From Xanthobacteraceae bacterium (lineage in GTDB: Bacteria > Pseudomonadota > Alphaproteobacteria > Rhizobiales > Xanthobacteraceae): a stretch of 64,000 nt of DNA. Location: contig JAHBZE010000002.1 of the NCBI GenBank assembly GCA_019635585.1, forward strand, positions 124,001-188,000. The letters run 5' to 3'. Each line of letters begins with the position of its first letter. Positions within the stretch are counted from its first letter, which is position 1. Below the pieces are notes generated by a model. The model made no database searches. It was not told the DNA's origin and saw only the letters and a list, made by a program, of their open reading frames with translations. The position numbers and the translations under genes are program-made. Below are positions 51,712 through 61,516 of the stretch, piece after piece.

Positions 51712-52596
51712 CTACGCGATCGTTCCGTTCTTCGCGTCGCGCACCCATTTCGCGGCCTGCACCAAACCGCCGAACGAATAGAAATGGGCGGCGATCTCGC
51801 CGAGGTTTTCGGACGCCGCCGCTTCCGCAAGTTCGTTGACCATTTCCGCGGGCGTCGCGCGGGCGAGCAGTTTTCCGATCGACCCCGCATGCCGCGCAAA
51901 ACCCTTCGCGGACGCCCGCACGCCGCAACGCTGAGCGAATTTCAGAAGCGCCGGAATGCTCGCCGGCCCCGCCATGCCGATCCGCACACGGTTATGGATA
52001 CCGCTCGCACGCAACGCGCGGAGCCAGGTCACGACCCGCCAGGCGTCGAAGGAAAACTGCGTGACGATATGCGCGCTCAATCCCATCCGTGCCGCTGATT
52101 CCAGCTTGTCACGCAGCGACACACGTAAAATGTCTTCGGCAATATCGGGATGCCCTTCGGGATAAGCGGCAATCCCGATTTCCAAAATGCCGCTCGCTTC
52201 CAGTACCCCGCTTTCGATCACGTCGATTGCCTGCTCGAACGGGCCGGCCGCGCGCTCGCGATCACCGCCGATCAGCATGATTTTCTTGACGCCAGCAGAG
52301 GACGAAAGCCTTGAAAGCAGATCGCCGAGCGCTTTCTCCGACGCGACGTTGCGCGCCGCGACATGCGGCACCGGTTTCAAGCCGCGCATGAAGATGCCGG
52401 TGGCGATCTGCGCGAGACGGTCTCCGGAGCGGTTCGGCAGGTCTGTGAGATAAATCGAAGTGCCTGTCTGCAAGAGAGAAGCGGCCTGATGCAACTCGCC
52501 TTCCGCGGGCATGACGGCTTCGATCGAAACATCGCCGAGCACGGCCTGAAAATCCGGTACGTCGGCAATGCCTTCCAGTCGATGCGGATTGAGCAT
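51712..52596 (-). CDS. Methylenetetrahydrofolate reductase-like protein
   Basis: A 294-residue TIM-barrel protein of the MTHFR family. KKIMLIGGDRERAAGPFEQAIDVIESG and LEIGIAAYPEGHPDIAEDIL are conserved segments (GGDR for folate, AYPEGHP typical). AHIVTQFSFDAWRVVTWLRAL has the QF...FD of MetF. The normal N-terminal start with catalytic Glu is divergent (MLNPHRLEGIADVPDFQAVL), so it may use another C1 carrier or be a short paralogue rather than canonical MetF. It sits 4 bp after the HTH-methyltransferase gene, which suggests shared C1 chemistry. Confidence 0.78.
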   Translation of the reverse strand: MLNPHRLEGIADVPDFQAVLGDVSIEAVMPAEGELHQAASLLQTGTSIYLTDLPNRSGDRLAQIATGIFMRGLKPVPHVAARNVASEKALGDLLSRLSSSAGVKKIMLIGGDRERAAGPFEQAIDVIESGVLEASGILEIGIAAYPEGHPDIAEDILRVSLRDKLESAARMGLSAHIVTQFSFDAWRVVTWLRALRASGIHNRVRIGMAGPASIPALLKFAQRCGVRASAKGFARHAGSIGKLLARATPAEMVNELAEAAASENLGEIAAHFYSFGGLVQAAKWVRDAKNGTIA

Positions 52597-52599
52597 GGC

Positions 52600-54006
52600 T
52601 TAATCCCGCTTTCTCGAAATGACATAGGATTCGTCGTTGAACCAGAGGCCGCCGTGCTTCTGCAGCACTTCGCGTGTCGCTTGAAGGTAACGGTCGTCCA
52701 TCACTACCTTGGAAAGCCGGTCGTCTTCGACCTGCGCGACATAGATCGCGGCGTTCCACGCTGCGAACAGCGTCGAGGTGCCGATCGAAGAGCCCGTTTC
52801 TGCGGAGATTTCGGTCGGCAGCGTGTGCATGTCGTAGCGAAAGATCGAGCGGTTATCCGCGTAAGCGTTGAAATTGAGATCGCGCCCTGCGGTGCCAAGT
52901 TCGTGTTTCACGGATTTCAGAATCGCGTGGCGGTCCTGCATATACGGGTCGTCGCCCGGCCAGACCTTCTGGATGATTTCCTGTCCTGGATCGTCGCCCC
53001 GCGAATGAATGCCGATCATTCGCCCGCCGGGCCCGAGCGCGCGGGCGAGCGGCGCGATCACCTTCTTCGCCTTGAACTCGACTGACGAGCGCAGCCGGTA
53101 GGGTTGCGACGCCATCACCAGATCGTATTCGGCGTGCGTCGCGCCGCGTTTCGGGATGATGCTGTCGAGCAGGAACTTGTGGTCCTGCCGGTAGATTACG
53201 AGCACCACCGGCCGCTCATAGACCGGGTTGCCGCTCTTCGGGCTGACGCGCGCCTTCCAGTTGTCGGCAAGGAACGGCTGCAGCGCGGAAATTTGCGACT
53301 CGAACGAGAACGCCGAGTTTCCGGTGAGCGCAAGCTCATGCCAGACCATGCTCGACGCCGCTTCACGCGAATGGGTCGTGAGCCACGGCGCTTCCGAATA
53401 ATACATATTTGTCAGCACGAGCACCGTCGAAGGATGCTCGAAGAAGCGGTCCGCCATCTTGTCGAGCGCGAGCCGCACGTCTTCGAGGCTGATCTCTTTG
53501 CCGACGATATAGAATGGCAGCGTCGAAAAGCGCTCATGCATCGCGCGCATCACGCGTGAGAGCACGGTCGCGTCGCCGACACCAGCGTCGAACACGCGCA
53601 ATGCCGGCGGCCGTGGATGAATATTGCCTAGCTCCATGCCGACGCGGTTCGCAATCACGGATTTCTCGCCGCAAGTATTCACGAACAGGAGATACTTCTG
53701 CCGGTTATCGAAGAAGCGGAAATTGCGCTGCGGGTCGTCGCCGTCGTCGCCTGCCGGGGGCGCAGGCGGCATCGAATTGATCGGACGCGGCGGCATCGGC
53801 CGTTCGATCACCGCGCCCCGCTCGGGCGGCGCCTCGTGCATGAAGGATCGGATACGGTCGAGCGTGACGGTGGTGATACGGCCGCCATCGCGAAGGCGGC
53901 TGACGAGCTTGCCGTCGTTGACCGCGCGGCGCCCGAAAGTCGATTCCGCGACCCCCGCACGGCGGCAATAGTCCGAGATTTCCTGAAGTATTTCTTCGGC
54001 CTGCAT
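52600..54006 (-). CDS. HTH-domain SAM-dependent methyltransferase-like protein
   Basis: A 468-residue protein. Residues 1-60 resemble small rhizobial HTH proteins (ISDYCRRAGVAESTFGRRAV, then NDGKLVSRLRDGGRITTVTL). A Pro-rich linker (62-90) follows. The large C-terminal domain starts FFDNRQKYLLFVNTCGEKSV. RVFDAGVGDATVLSRVMRA (about 138-153) is methyltransferase motif I, and the domain goes on with GGRMIGIHSRGDDPGQEI. It may be a regulator that also methylates, or a methyltransferase guided by an HTH. It precedes the MTHFR-like gene by 4 bp, so they form an operon. The upstream DNA has clustered TGGGCA elements. Confidence 0.75.
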   Translation of the reverse strand: MQAEEILQEISDYCRRAGVAESTFGRRAVNDGKLVSRLRDGGRITTVTLDRIRSFMHEAPPERGAVIERPMPPRPINSMPPAPPAGDDGDDPQRNFRFFDNRQKYLLFVNTCGEKSVIANRVGMELGNIHPRPPALRVFDAGVGDATVLSRVMRAMHERFSTLPFYIVGKEISLEDVRLALDKMADRFFEHPSTVLVLTNMYYSEAPWLTTHSREAASSMVWHELALTGNSAFSFESQISALQPFLADNWKARVSPKSGNPVYERPVVLVIYRQDHKFLLDSIIPKRGATHAEYDLVMASQPYRLRSSVEFKAKKVIAPLARALGPGGRMIGIHSRGDDPGQEIIQKVWPGDDPYMQDRHAILKSVKHELGTAGRDLNFNAYADNRSIFRYDMHTLPTEISAETGSSIGTSTLFAAWNAAIYVAQVEDDRLSKVVMDDRYLQATREVLQKHGGLWFNDESYVISRKRD

Positions 54007-54116
54007 AGCGTCGCCTTGTTCGTTCCCCGCGCCGGGACTGTTTCCGCCTCCTTGCGCGCTTCGAATGAGACGCCCGATCAGGCGGACTCGTCAACCTCAA
54101 AGCGTCCCGTCGAAAA

Positions 54117-54255
54117 GTTGGGCAGAATGTGTGGGCATATCGCCCACCATGAAAGCATCAACACAATCAATAGATTACGGATAGGCTGCCCAACGCATTC
54201 GACAGCCCACTAACCGTGAACAGCGGAACGCCGCCGCGAGCGGGGCAATTGCCCA
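54117..54255. promoter_or_regulatory. Cluster of TGGGCA/TGCCCA elements upstream of the HTH-methyltransferase gene
   Basis: TGGGCA occurs at 54119-54124 and 54132-54137, and its complement TGCCCA at 54187-54192 and 54250-54255. GTGGGC-ATATC-GCCCAC (54131-54147) is a perfect 6-bp-arm palindrome. GTTGGGCAG (54117-54125) and CTGCCCAAC (54186-54194) are perfect 9-bp inverted copies. GGGCAATTGCCC (54243-54254) is a 12-bp palindrome. The cluster lies 110-250 bp upstream of the start, in a gap of 334 bp without genes. Confidence 0.55.
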
Positions 54256-54283
54256 CTCGCGCTCGAGTCGGACGCGACGAACA

Positions 54284-54312
54284 AAAGCCCGGCGCAGCAA
54301 TGCGCCGGGGTT
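54284..54312 (-). terminator. Intrinsic terminator of the Nramp gene
   Basis: On the minus strand CCCGGCGCA-TTGC-TGCGCCGGG (54288-54309) is followed by CTTTTGTT. It lies about 30 bp past the Nramp stop. Confidence 0.88.
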
Positions 54313-54340
54313 TGGGTCGGGCGAGCCGGGAGGTTGCGCG

Positions 54341-55699
54341 CTAGCCCGCGATGAAGTCGTAAAGCAGCTTGATGTTAAGCGCGATGACCGTGGCCGCAAT
54401 CAGCACTGCGAGCGCGACCACCCACTTCGGCGCGACCAGTTCACCCATCTTCCGCTTGTCCGCTGTGAACATCACCAGCGGCACAATGGCGAATGGCAGT
54501 TGCAAGCTCAGCACGACCTGACTCAGGATCAGAAGCTGCGCTGTCCCCTTCTCGCCGTACCAGATCGTGACGATCGCCGCCGGAATGATCGCGATTGCCC
54601 GCGTGATCAACCGCCGCGCCCAAGGCGGCAGTTTGATGTCGAGGAATCCCTCCATCACGACCTGACCGGCAAGCGTCGCGGTCACGGTCGAGTTCAGCCC
54701 GCAGCAAAGAAGCGCGATACCGAATAGCGTTGGCGCCCAGGCCGAACCGAGCAGCGGCGCGATCAGCGAGTGGACCTCGCCTAGCTCCTGCACGTTTGTC
54801 TGTCCGGTCTTGTTGAAAGTCGCCGCCGCGAGAATCAGGATCGAAGCGTTGATCAACAACGCAAACATCAGTGCGATAGTGGAGTCGACTGTCGCGAGCG
54901 TGATCGCCTCGCGTTTCTCCGAGATGGTGTCGCCGACCTGCCGCGTCTGCACGATCGCCGAATGCAGATAGAGGTTGTGCGGCATGACCGTCGCGCCAAG
55001 AATTCCGAGCGAGAGATAGAGCATGTCGGGGTTGGTGACGATTTCCGTCGTCGGTGCGAAACCCTTGATCACCGCCGCCCAGTCGGGGTTCGCAAGCAAA
55101 ATCTGCAACCCGAAGCAGACCGCGATCACGCCAAGCAGCGCGATCACCAGCGCCTCGATCCAGCGGAAACCGATATTCTGCAACCAGAGAATGATGAAAA
55201 CGTCGAGCGCGGTGATGATCACGCCAATCTCGAGCGGAATTCCGAACAAAAGATTGAGCCCGATCGCGGTGCCGATCACTTCCGCAAGGTCAGTCGCGCA
55301 GATCGCAAGTTCGGCGAGCGCCCAGAGCGGCCAGGAGATATACCGCGGAAACGCGTCGCGGCACGCTTGCGCAAGATCGCGCGTACTCGCGACACCAAGG
55401 CGCGCGCAGAGCGCCTGCAGGATGATCGCCATGATGTTCGAGAGCAACGCGATCGTCAGCAGCGCGTAGCCGAACTTGGAGCCGCCAGCGAGCGAGGTCG
55501 CCCAGTTGCCCGGATCCATGTAGCCGACTGCGACCAGATAGCCGGGACCAAGGAAGGCCACGAGCCGTCGCCAGAACGAGCCGGAGCGACGCGTCTTGAT
55601 CGTCCCGAACACCTCGGCAAGCGATGGCGTCCGCCGCTCGTGCCGCCAGCCGCCCGTAACCGTGTCGCCGCCGGGGGCTCGCGAAATATCGGCACTCAA
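54341..55699 (-). CDS. mntH: Nramp-family Mn2+ transporter
   Basis: A 452-residue, eleven-TM divalent-metal:H+ symporter. [14 protein letters not shown] (TM1) and [16 protein letters not shown] (TM6) provide the DPGN and MPH metal-site motifs, with Met favouring Mn/Fe over Ca/Mg. [20 protein letters not shown] and [20 protein letters not shown] are family signatures. TTG 55699 is chosen because GGAG lies 7 nt upstream. A Mur/Fur-like palindrome lies about 50 bp upstream, so longer starts up to 55804 would place it inside the gene. Confidence 0.93.
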   Translation of the reverse strand: MSADISRAPGGDTVTGGWRHERRTPSLAEVFGTIKTRRSGSFWRRLVAFLGPGYLVAVGYMDPGNWATSLAGGSKFGYALLTIALLSNIMAIILQALCARLGVASTRDLAQACRDAFPRYISWPLWALAELAICATDLAEVIGTAIGLNLLFGIPLEIGVIITALDVFIILWLQNIGFRWIEALVIALLGVIAVCFGLQILLANPDWAAVIKGFAPTTEIVTNPDMLYLSLGILGATVMPHNLYLHSAIVQTRQVGDTISEKREAITLATVDSTIALMFALLINASILILAAATFNKTGQTNVQELGEVHSLIAPLLGSAWAPTLFGIALLCCGLNSTVTATLAGQVVMEGFLDIKLPPWARRLITRAIAIIPAAIVTIWYGEKGTAQLLILSQVVLSLQLPFAIVPLVMFTADKRKMGELVAPKWVVALAVLIAATVIALNIKLLYDFIAG

Positions 55700-55747
55700 A
55701 GGCGATCTCCAGCTTTGCGAACGATTCCTAACAAGCATCCTAACCAG

Positions 55748-55764
55748 TTGCGAATGATTTGCAA
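55748..55764. promoter_or_regulatory. Mur/Fur-like palindrome upstream of the Nramp gene
   Basis: TTGCGAAT-G-ATTTGCAA (55748-55764) is a 17-bp near-perfect palindrome with 8-bp arms and one mismatch, TTGCRAAT/ATTYGCAA. In rhizobia the manganese regulator Mur binds TGCAA-type palindromes upstream of mntH or sitABCD. Position (about 50 bp before the TTG start) fits a repressor site. Read from similarity to the described consensus, not checked by search. Confidence 0.6.
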
Positions 55765-55864
55765 CTGAAAAATAATGGCGGCTGCCTTGCCGTCGTGGAC
55801 GCAATCAGGTGGGTTCGCTAAGCAGGCCCGGCCTCCACCGACCGCAGGAAAGCGCAAGCGGCCA

Positions 55865-57283
55865 ATGCTCTTCTACGAACCGTTCTTCGCGCTGTTCGCG
55901 TTCCCGGCGTTCTACGCGGTCTATCTCTGGTTCAACGACCGCGCGCGCGCGAAGAAGTGGGCGCTCATCCTCGGCAGCATCGCGTTTTATACTTGGGGCG
56001 AGCCCCTGTTCGTGCCAGTGGTGCTGGGGTCCGCACTGCTCGACTATTTGCTGTCGAAACGGCTTCAACCCGAAGCACGCGGCGGCGCACGTAAAGCGTC
56101 GCTCGCGCTCGGCATCGCCGTCAATCTCGGCATCCTCGTCTTCTATAAATATACTGATTTTCTGATTGCGAACTTCAACGCGGTGCTCGCACCTTTCGCC
56201 GGGTCGCAACTGCCGCTTCTGAAGATCGCGCTGCCGATCGGCGTTTCCTTCGTCGTATTCGAGAAGATCAGCTATCTCGTCGACACCTATCGCGGTACGT
56301 CGAAGGCCGCCAAGAGCTTTTCGGATTACTGCCTGTTCGTCTTCATGTTTCCGAAGCTGCTCGCGGGTCCGATCCTCAAATATCACGAGATGCAGGATCA
56401 GATCGCGAACCCCGCTGCGGTAACCTGGAATGACGCATGGGAAGGTTTTCTGCGCTTTGCGCGGGGCATCGCGAAAAAACTCTTGATCGCCGACACATGT
56501 GGCACTTTCGCGGATGCGGCCTTCGGCGGGAACGCGGCTACACTCGGCGCGGGACAGGCCTGGCTTGGTGTCGTCTGCTTCACGCTGCAAATCTACTTCG
56601 ACTTCTCCGCCTATTCCGATATGGCGATCGGGCTCGCGCGCATGCTCGGCTTCCGGCTGCGGGAAAACTTCAACATGCCCTATACCGCGCGCTCGCTAAC
56701 CGACTTCTGGCGGCGGTGGCATATCTCGCTGACCACGTGGATTCGGGACTATCTCTACAAGCCGCTCGGCGGCAATCGCGGCACCGCCGCGCAGACTTAT
56801 CTCAATCTCTGGATCTGCTTTCTGCTCTCCGGCATCTGGCACGGCGCGAGTTGGAATTTCGTGTTGTGGGGCGCTTATAATGGCCTGTTCCTTACACTCG
56901 ACCGCATCTTCCTGATCCGCTGGCTCGACCGCGCGGGCACCTTCGTCTCAACCATCGTCACGCTGTTTGTCGTGATGATCGGCTGGGTTATCTTCCGCGC
57001 AACCTCCGCCGAACACATCGCGGGCTATCTGGCCGCCATGTTCAATTTCTCGCGCGCCGCGCATTACTTTGAAATCCCGCCCGAACTTCCGCTCGCAGTG
57101 CTCGCCGGCACTATTCTTTCGCTCCTGCCCGCGACCCCGCTCTACGCGCCGCTCGTGCGCGCTTACGCAAACAGAATATTTCTGCAACGTCTCGCTGCGG
57201 TTACTTTGGTCGTGCTTTACGTCATCGCCATCGCGCGCGCTTTCGCAGTTCCGTTCACGCCGTTCATTTACTTCCGGTTCTGA
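55865..57283 (+). CDS. MBOAT O-acyltransferase, AlgI-like
   Basis: A 472-residue membrane-bound O-acyltransferase with about ten TM helices. YTARSLTDFWRRWHISLTTWIRDYLYKPLGGNRG and SGIWHGASWNFVLWGAYNG contain the conserved Trp/His region and the catalytic His of AlgI/DltB-type enzymes. It should pass acyl groups from a cytoplasmic donor to a periplasmic partner acting on a polysaccharide. ATG 55865 begins MLFYEPFFALFAF; upstream in-frame codons are not membrane-like. The next gene, 2 bp on, is the likely partner. Confidence 0.93.
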   Translation: MLFYEPFFALFAFPAFYAVYLWFNDRARAKKWALILGSIAFYTWGEPLFVPVVLGSALLDYLLSKRLQPEARGGARKASLALGIAVNLGILVFYKYTDFLIANFNAVLAPFAGSQLPLLKIALPIGVSFVVFEKISYLVDTYRGTSKAAKSFSDYCLFVFMFPKLLAGPILKYHEMQDQIANPAAVTWNDAWEGFLRFARGIAKKLLIADTCGTFADAAFGGNAATLGAGQAWLGVVCFTLQIYFDFSAYSDMAIGLARMLGFRLRENFNMPYTARSLTDFWRRWHISLTTWIRDYLYKPLGGNRGTAAQTYLNLWICFLLSGIWHGASWNFVLWGAYNGLFLTLDRIFLIRWLDRAGTFVSTIVTLFVVMIGWVIFRATSAEHIAGYLAAMFNFSRAAHYFEIPPELPLAVLAGTILSLLPATPLYAPLVRAYANRIFLQRLAAVTLVVLYVIAIARAFAVPFTPFIYFRF

Positions 57284-57285
57284 CG

Positions 57286-58485
57286 ATGACGATGTTCCGC
57301 TTGCCGTCATTGACACGAAAGCAGCTTTTCGCGCTGACCATCGCGGTACTGCTCGCGGTGCCCGTTGGAACTGCCTGGAACCTGTTCGCGCGCAGCTTCG
57401 CGCCGAAGCTCGAGCTTCGCATCGGCCGCGGATTGCGCGGTGTCGTCGAACCGCCGAAGCCATTCCAGTGGTCGTGGCAGGCTTTTGCGAACGGCGATAA
57501 TCAGCGCGCGATTGCTTACGCCGTGACGCAGGCCGTTCCCATTCGCAACGTCCTGATCCGCGTCAACAACCAGATCCGATACAAACTGTTCGGGCAATTC
57601 GGCGCGCCGGGCGTACTGCGCGGCAACGACGGCCACCTGATCGAGAAGGCCTATCTCGACGAGTACTGCGCACGTGATCTCGTAAAGATGGAAGCGCCGG
57701 CGAGGCTCTGGGCTTCGCAACTCAAAGAACTACAGGACCTGCTGGAATCGCGCGGACACGTATTCATCTATCTGATTACGCCGTCCAAGGTCGCGCACTT
57801 CCCCGAGGCTTTCGTCGACCGCTATCCCTGCGCCTCTACGAAGCGCGACCGCGAACAGAAGGTCCCGGTCTTCGTCGCGATGCTGAAACAGGCCGGCGTG
57901 CACGTCGTCGATGGCGCGGCGCTTACGCATTCCATGAAAGGGAAGTATCCGTTCGGTATGTTCCCGCAGGGCGGCGTGCACTGGAATCAGCTTGCCGTCG
58001 CTTACGCCGCGAACGCGCTGATCGCGGAAATCAACCGACAGCGCAACACGCGCGTGATCGCGCCGCTGGAATGGACCTACAAGGTTTCGAGCAACGCGGT
58101 CGGCGAAGACCGCGACCTGTTGGATCTTCTGAATATCCTGCTGCCGCAGCCCGCGTACACCGTGCCGGTCGTCAGCTATGCGCCCCGCCAGTGCGGACCG
58201 GAAGCAAAACTCGACGTCGCTGTCGTCGGCGGAAGTTTTATCCATGTGCTTTCGGAAACGCTCGCGCGCGCCGCCTGCCTGCATGGATTGAAGAGCTACA
58301 ATTATCTCTATTACGGACAGCGCGGCGGCCCGAATTATAAGATTTTGAAACGCCGCATGACTGCTGCCGACATCCTGCCGATCGGAAACGCGGACATCGT
58401 AATCCTCGAGGAAAACGAATCCATCTTCCCCAACCCGAAAGGTCACGCGTTCGAGCTTTACAAGCTCCTACTGCGGAAAAACTAG
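57286..58485 (+). CDS. AlgX/AlgJ-like SGNH-type acetyltransferase partner
   Basis: A 399-residue protein anchored by one TM helix (residues ~12-32), the rest periplasmic. [16 protein letters not shown] is the block-I region. [19 protein letters not shown] gives the active His232 in the usual HW motif, and [12 protein letters not shown] gives Ser317. In AlgX/AlgJ the Asp two residues before the His completes the triad, and here that position is Gly, so an alternative acid or reduced activity is possible. It starts 2 bp after the MBOAT gene. The pair should O-acylate an exported polysaccharide, perhaps the EPS made by the 8.5-17.8 kb cluster. Confidence 0.85.
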   Translation: MTMFRLPSLTRKQLFALTIAVLLAVPVGTAWNLFARSFAPKLELRIGRGLRGVVEPPKPFQWSWQAFANGDNQRAIAYAVTQAVPIRNVLIRVNNQIRYKLFGQFGAPGVLRGNDGHLIEKAYLDEYCARDLVKMEAPARLWASQLKELQDLLESRGHVFIYLITPSKVAHFPEAFVDRYPCASTKRDREQKVPVFVAMLKQAGVHVVDGAALTHSMKGKYPFGMFPQGGVHWNQLAVAYAANALIAEINRQRNTRVIAPLEWTYKVSSNAVGEDRDLLDLLNILLPQPAYTVPVVSYAPRQCGPEAKLDVAVVGGSFIHVLSETLARAACLHGLKSYNYLYYGQRGGPNYKILKRRMTAADILPIGNADIVILEENESIFPNPKGHAFELYKLLLRKN

Positions 58486-60749
58486 ACTTCGCCGCGGAAG
58501 CGATTGGTCTTCGGGAACCCCCGCACGGAAACGATGCGACCTGCGTCCGCGCGATTGCCGCGCCAGTCACGTAGCTCGCCTTTCGTAATCGTATGCGGCT
58601 TGCCCTGCGTATCAGTCCAGACGAGGCCATCGTCGAGATTGAACGTTTTCACATCCGACAAACCGCCGTCTTTATAGCGCTGTAGCTTCACGCCGGCGCC
58701 GCGGCCCATCTCCGGTAAATCCTTCGCGGGGAAGACCAGCATCTTGCGGTTCTCGCCGATCGACGCGACGTGATCGCCGCCAGCGGGCGCGATCGCGACC
58801 GCCTTGTCCGGCGCCTTGACGTTTAGAACCTGCTTGCCCTTGCGCGTAGTAGCGAGCGCGTCCTCGATCTTCACAACGAAACCTTTGCCTGCATGCGAGG
58901 CGACAAGGAATTTCTGGCCCTCGGCATAAGGGAACACGACCAGGATTTCGTGCCCTGCTTCGATCTCGACCATGAGACGGATCGGCTCGCCGTGCCCGCG
59001 TCCGCCCGGCAACTTGCCGGCATCGAGCGCGTAGAAGCGCCCATTGGTCGCAAACACCATAAGCTTGGAAGTCGTCTCGGCGTGGAACGAGAACTTGAGC
59101 TTATCGTCGCCCTTGAATTCGAGATCGGCGACTTTATCCGTGTGGCCGCGTAGCGCACGAATCCAGCCCTTTTCGGACACGACGACAGTGATCGGCTCGC
59201 GCGTGACCATCGATTCCGCGACCGCCGCCTCGTCGATTTCTGCGGCAGCCTCGAAATCGGTGCGCCGTTTGCCGAGTTCGGTCTTGGGTCCGAACAGATC
59301 GCGTACTTCCTTGATCTGGTCGGAAATCTTCTTCCACTGGCCGGTAGGCGATTTCAGCAGCTTCTCAAGCTCGGCTTTTTCTTTCTTCAGGTCCGCGTGT
59401 TCGCCGCGGATTTCCATTTCCTCAAGCTTGCGCAAGTTGCGCAGCCGCATATTCAGGATCGCATCGGCCTGCACATCCGAAAGCTTGAAACGCTTCATCA
59501 GCACGGGCTTCGGCTCGTCCTGCGTGCGGATGATCTTGATGACTTCGTCGAGGTTCAGATAGGCGATCAGGTACCCGCCGAGCACTTCGAGGCGATGTTC
59601 GATGATGCCTAGCCGGTTCTTGGAACGGCGGATCAGCACCTCTCGGCGGTGATCGAGCCACTCGCGGATCACTTCCTGCAGGTTGACGACGCGCGGCGTG
59701 AGGCCGCCCATGAGCACGTTCATGTTGAGCGGGAAGCGGCTTTCGAGCTCGGTCAGCTTGAAAAGCTGCTCCATCATCAGCACCGGATCGACCGAGCGCG
59801 AACGCGGCTCGAGCACAATGCGAACGTCTTCGGCCGACTCGTCTCGGATGTCCGCGAGCAGCGGTAACTTCTTGTCTTGCAGCAATTCGGCGATCTTTTC
59901 GATCAGCCGCGACTTCGGTACCGAATAGGGAATTTCGGTGACGACCACGACCCAGGTGCCATGACCGACGTTCTCTTGGGTCCAGCGCGCGCGCACGCGG
60001 AAGGAGCCACGGCCGGTATTATAGGCTTCGCGGATCGTCGCCTTGTCGTCGACGATGATGCCGCCAGTCGGAAAGTCCGGGCCTTTCACGAATTTCAAAA
60101 GTTCGCGCGGCTGGCACTTCGGCTTTTCGATCAGGAACAGCGCAGCGTCGCAGATTTCCGCTGCGTTGTGCGGCGGAATCGAAGTCGCCATGCCGACCGC
60201 GATTCCGGTCGATCCGTTAGCGAGCAGGTTCGGGAACGCTCCCGGCAGCACGATCGGCTCCTGCTCTTCCCCATCGTAAGTAAGACGCATATCGACCGCG
60301 TCTTCGTCGATGCCTTCGAGCAACAGACGCGCGACATCGGTCATGCGCGCTTCGGTGTAACGCATGGCGGCGGCATTATCGCCGTCTACATTGCCGAAGT
60401 TGCCCTGCCCGTCGACCAGCGGATAGCGCTGCGCGAAATCCTGCGCGAGGCGCACCAGCGCGTCATAGACCGACTGGTCGCCGTGCGGATGGAATTTGCC
60501 GATCACGTCACCGACGACGCGTGCAGACTTCTTGAAAGACGTGCCCGGATCGAGCCGCAGCTGGCGCATGGCATGCAGGATCCGGCGGTGAACGGGTTTC
60601 AACCCGTCGCGCGCGTCGGGCAGCGCGCGGCCCATGATCGTCGAGAGCGCATAGGAAAGGTAACGCTCTTCCAGCGCCTCTTTCAGTTCGACGGGTTCGA
60701 TATTGCCTCCGCCGCCGCCAGGCGCGGGAGGAGCGATTCGCTTGGTCAT
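58482..60749 (-). CDS. parC: DNA topoisomerase IV subunit A
   Basis: A 755-residue type IIA topoisomerase subunit. After a Gly-rich start comes [31 protein letters not shown], then [20 protein letters not shown] (the quinolone region) and [11 protein letters not shown] with catalytic Tyr131. The C-terminal domain is short and lacks the GyrA-box (QRRGGKG), which separates ParC from GyrA. Partner ParE is not in the window. Its stop shares CTAG with the AlgX-like gene; recO follows upstream in order. Confidence 0.95.
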   Translation of the reverse strand: MTKRIAPPAPGGGGGNIEPVELKEALEERYLSYALSTIMGRALPDARDGLKPVHRRILHAMRQLRLDPGTSFKKSARVVGDVIGKFHPHGDQSVYDALVRLAQDFAQRYPLVDGQGNFGNVDGDNAAAMRYTEARMTDVARLLLEGIDEDAVDMRLTYDGEEQEPIVLPGAFPNLLANGSTGIAVGMATSIPPHNAAEICDAALFLIEKPKCQPRELLKFVKGPDFPTGGIIVDDKATIREAYNTGRGSFRVRARWTQENVGHGTWVVVVTEIPYSVPKSRLIEKIAELLQDKKLPLLADIRDESAEDVRIVLEPRSRSVDPVLMMEQLFKLTELESRFPLNMNVLMGGLTPRVVNLQEVIREWLDHRREVLIRRSKNRLGIIEHRLEVLGGYLIAYLNLDEVIKIIRTQDEPKPVLMKRFKLSDVQADAILNMRLRNLRKLEEMEIRGEHADLKKEKAELEKLLKSPTGQWKKISDQIKEVRDLFGPKTELGKRRTDFEAAAEIDEAAVAESMVTREPITVVVSEKGWIRALRGHTDKVADLEFKGDDKLKFSFHAETTSKLMVFATNGRFYALDAGKLPGGRGHGEPIRLMVEIEAGHEILVVFPYAEGQKFLVASHAGKGFVVKIEDALATTRKGKQVLNVKAPDKAVAIAPAGGDHVASIGENRKMLVFPAKDLPEMGRGAGVKLQRYKDGGLSDVKTFNLDDGLVWTDTQGKPHTITKGELRDWRGNRADAGRIVSVRGFPKTNRFRGEV

Positions 60750-60787
60750 GTTCTAGCGGTACTCAGTCCGCGCGGGCTCTTCAACCG

Positions 60788-61513
60788 TCAGGCGGCCCGC
60801 ATGCGCCTTGCCGCCGCGACCAGGGAGGCCCTCGCTTCCGGCAGATCCATGCCCCGCGGCTCCAGCACGTGGACTGCCAGAAAGTGCCCGGTAAGCGCGA
60901 AAGCCGCCGCGATTTCGGCGGGGCTGACGCTTACCTCGGCTTCGCGGAGAAAAGACGGCAGCGGCAGCAACCGCTCCCGCCATTCCTCGCCCGCCGCCCG
61001 GCTCACCGCCCGGCCGGTCTTGGGCGAGACATAGACCAGATCGGTGGTGATCCCGCTCGCGGCGCAGCAGGACAGGTCGAGCCCAAAGCCCAGTTCGGCG
61101 AGAAGCTGCAATTCAAACCGCGCGATCAGCGAGGCCGCTTCCGGCTCGTCGATCCGGTCGAGGATATATTCGCTCATGACGTAAAGATCGCCATGTGGGT
61201 CGCGCTCCGGCAGAAGCCGTAGAAGTGCTGCGATCGTCTGCAGGCCGAAGCTCGCGCGCGCCGCCATCATCATACGATCGGCACGCGACTGCGTAATCTC
61301 GAGCGTGTAATTGCCGAGCTGTTCATCGAGCCGCGCGCGCCACACCGCGCGCACGCTGTTGCCTGGCTGCAGCGCCGGCGCTTTCTTCCGCGAACCGCCG
61401 CCATAGACCAGACCGAGATGCCGGCCGTGCTCGGCGGTAATCAACTCGACGACGGCGTGGCCTTCGCCATGACGGCGAAGCCCGAGAATGATGCCGTCGT
61501 CGGTCCACTCCAT
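60788..61513 (-). CDS. recO: DNA repair protein RecO
   Basis: A 241-residue RecF-pathway protein with an OB fold at the N-terminus. MEWTDDGIILGLRRHGEGHAVVELITAEHGRHLGLVYGGGSRKKAP is typical. A helical middle with the zinc-site region (LGFGLDLSCCAASGITTDLVYVSPKTGRAVS) follows, where two of the usual four Cys are seen. It is 3 bp after era on the same strand, and it anneals ssDNA and loads RecA with RecR. Confidence 0.94.
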   Translation of the reverse strand: MEWTDDGIILGLRRHGEGHAVVELITAEHGRHLGLVYGGGSRKKAPALQPGNSVRAVWRARLDEQLGNYTLEITQSRADRMMMAARASFGLQTIAALLRLLPERDPHGDLYVMSEYILDRIDEPEAASLIARFELQLLAELGFGLDLSCCAASGITTDLVYVSPKTGRAVSRAAGEEWRERLLPLPSFLREAEVSVSPAEIAAAFALTGHFLAVHVLEPRGMDLPEARASLVAAARRMRAA

Positions 61514-61516
61514 GCG

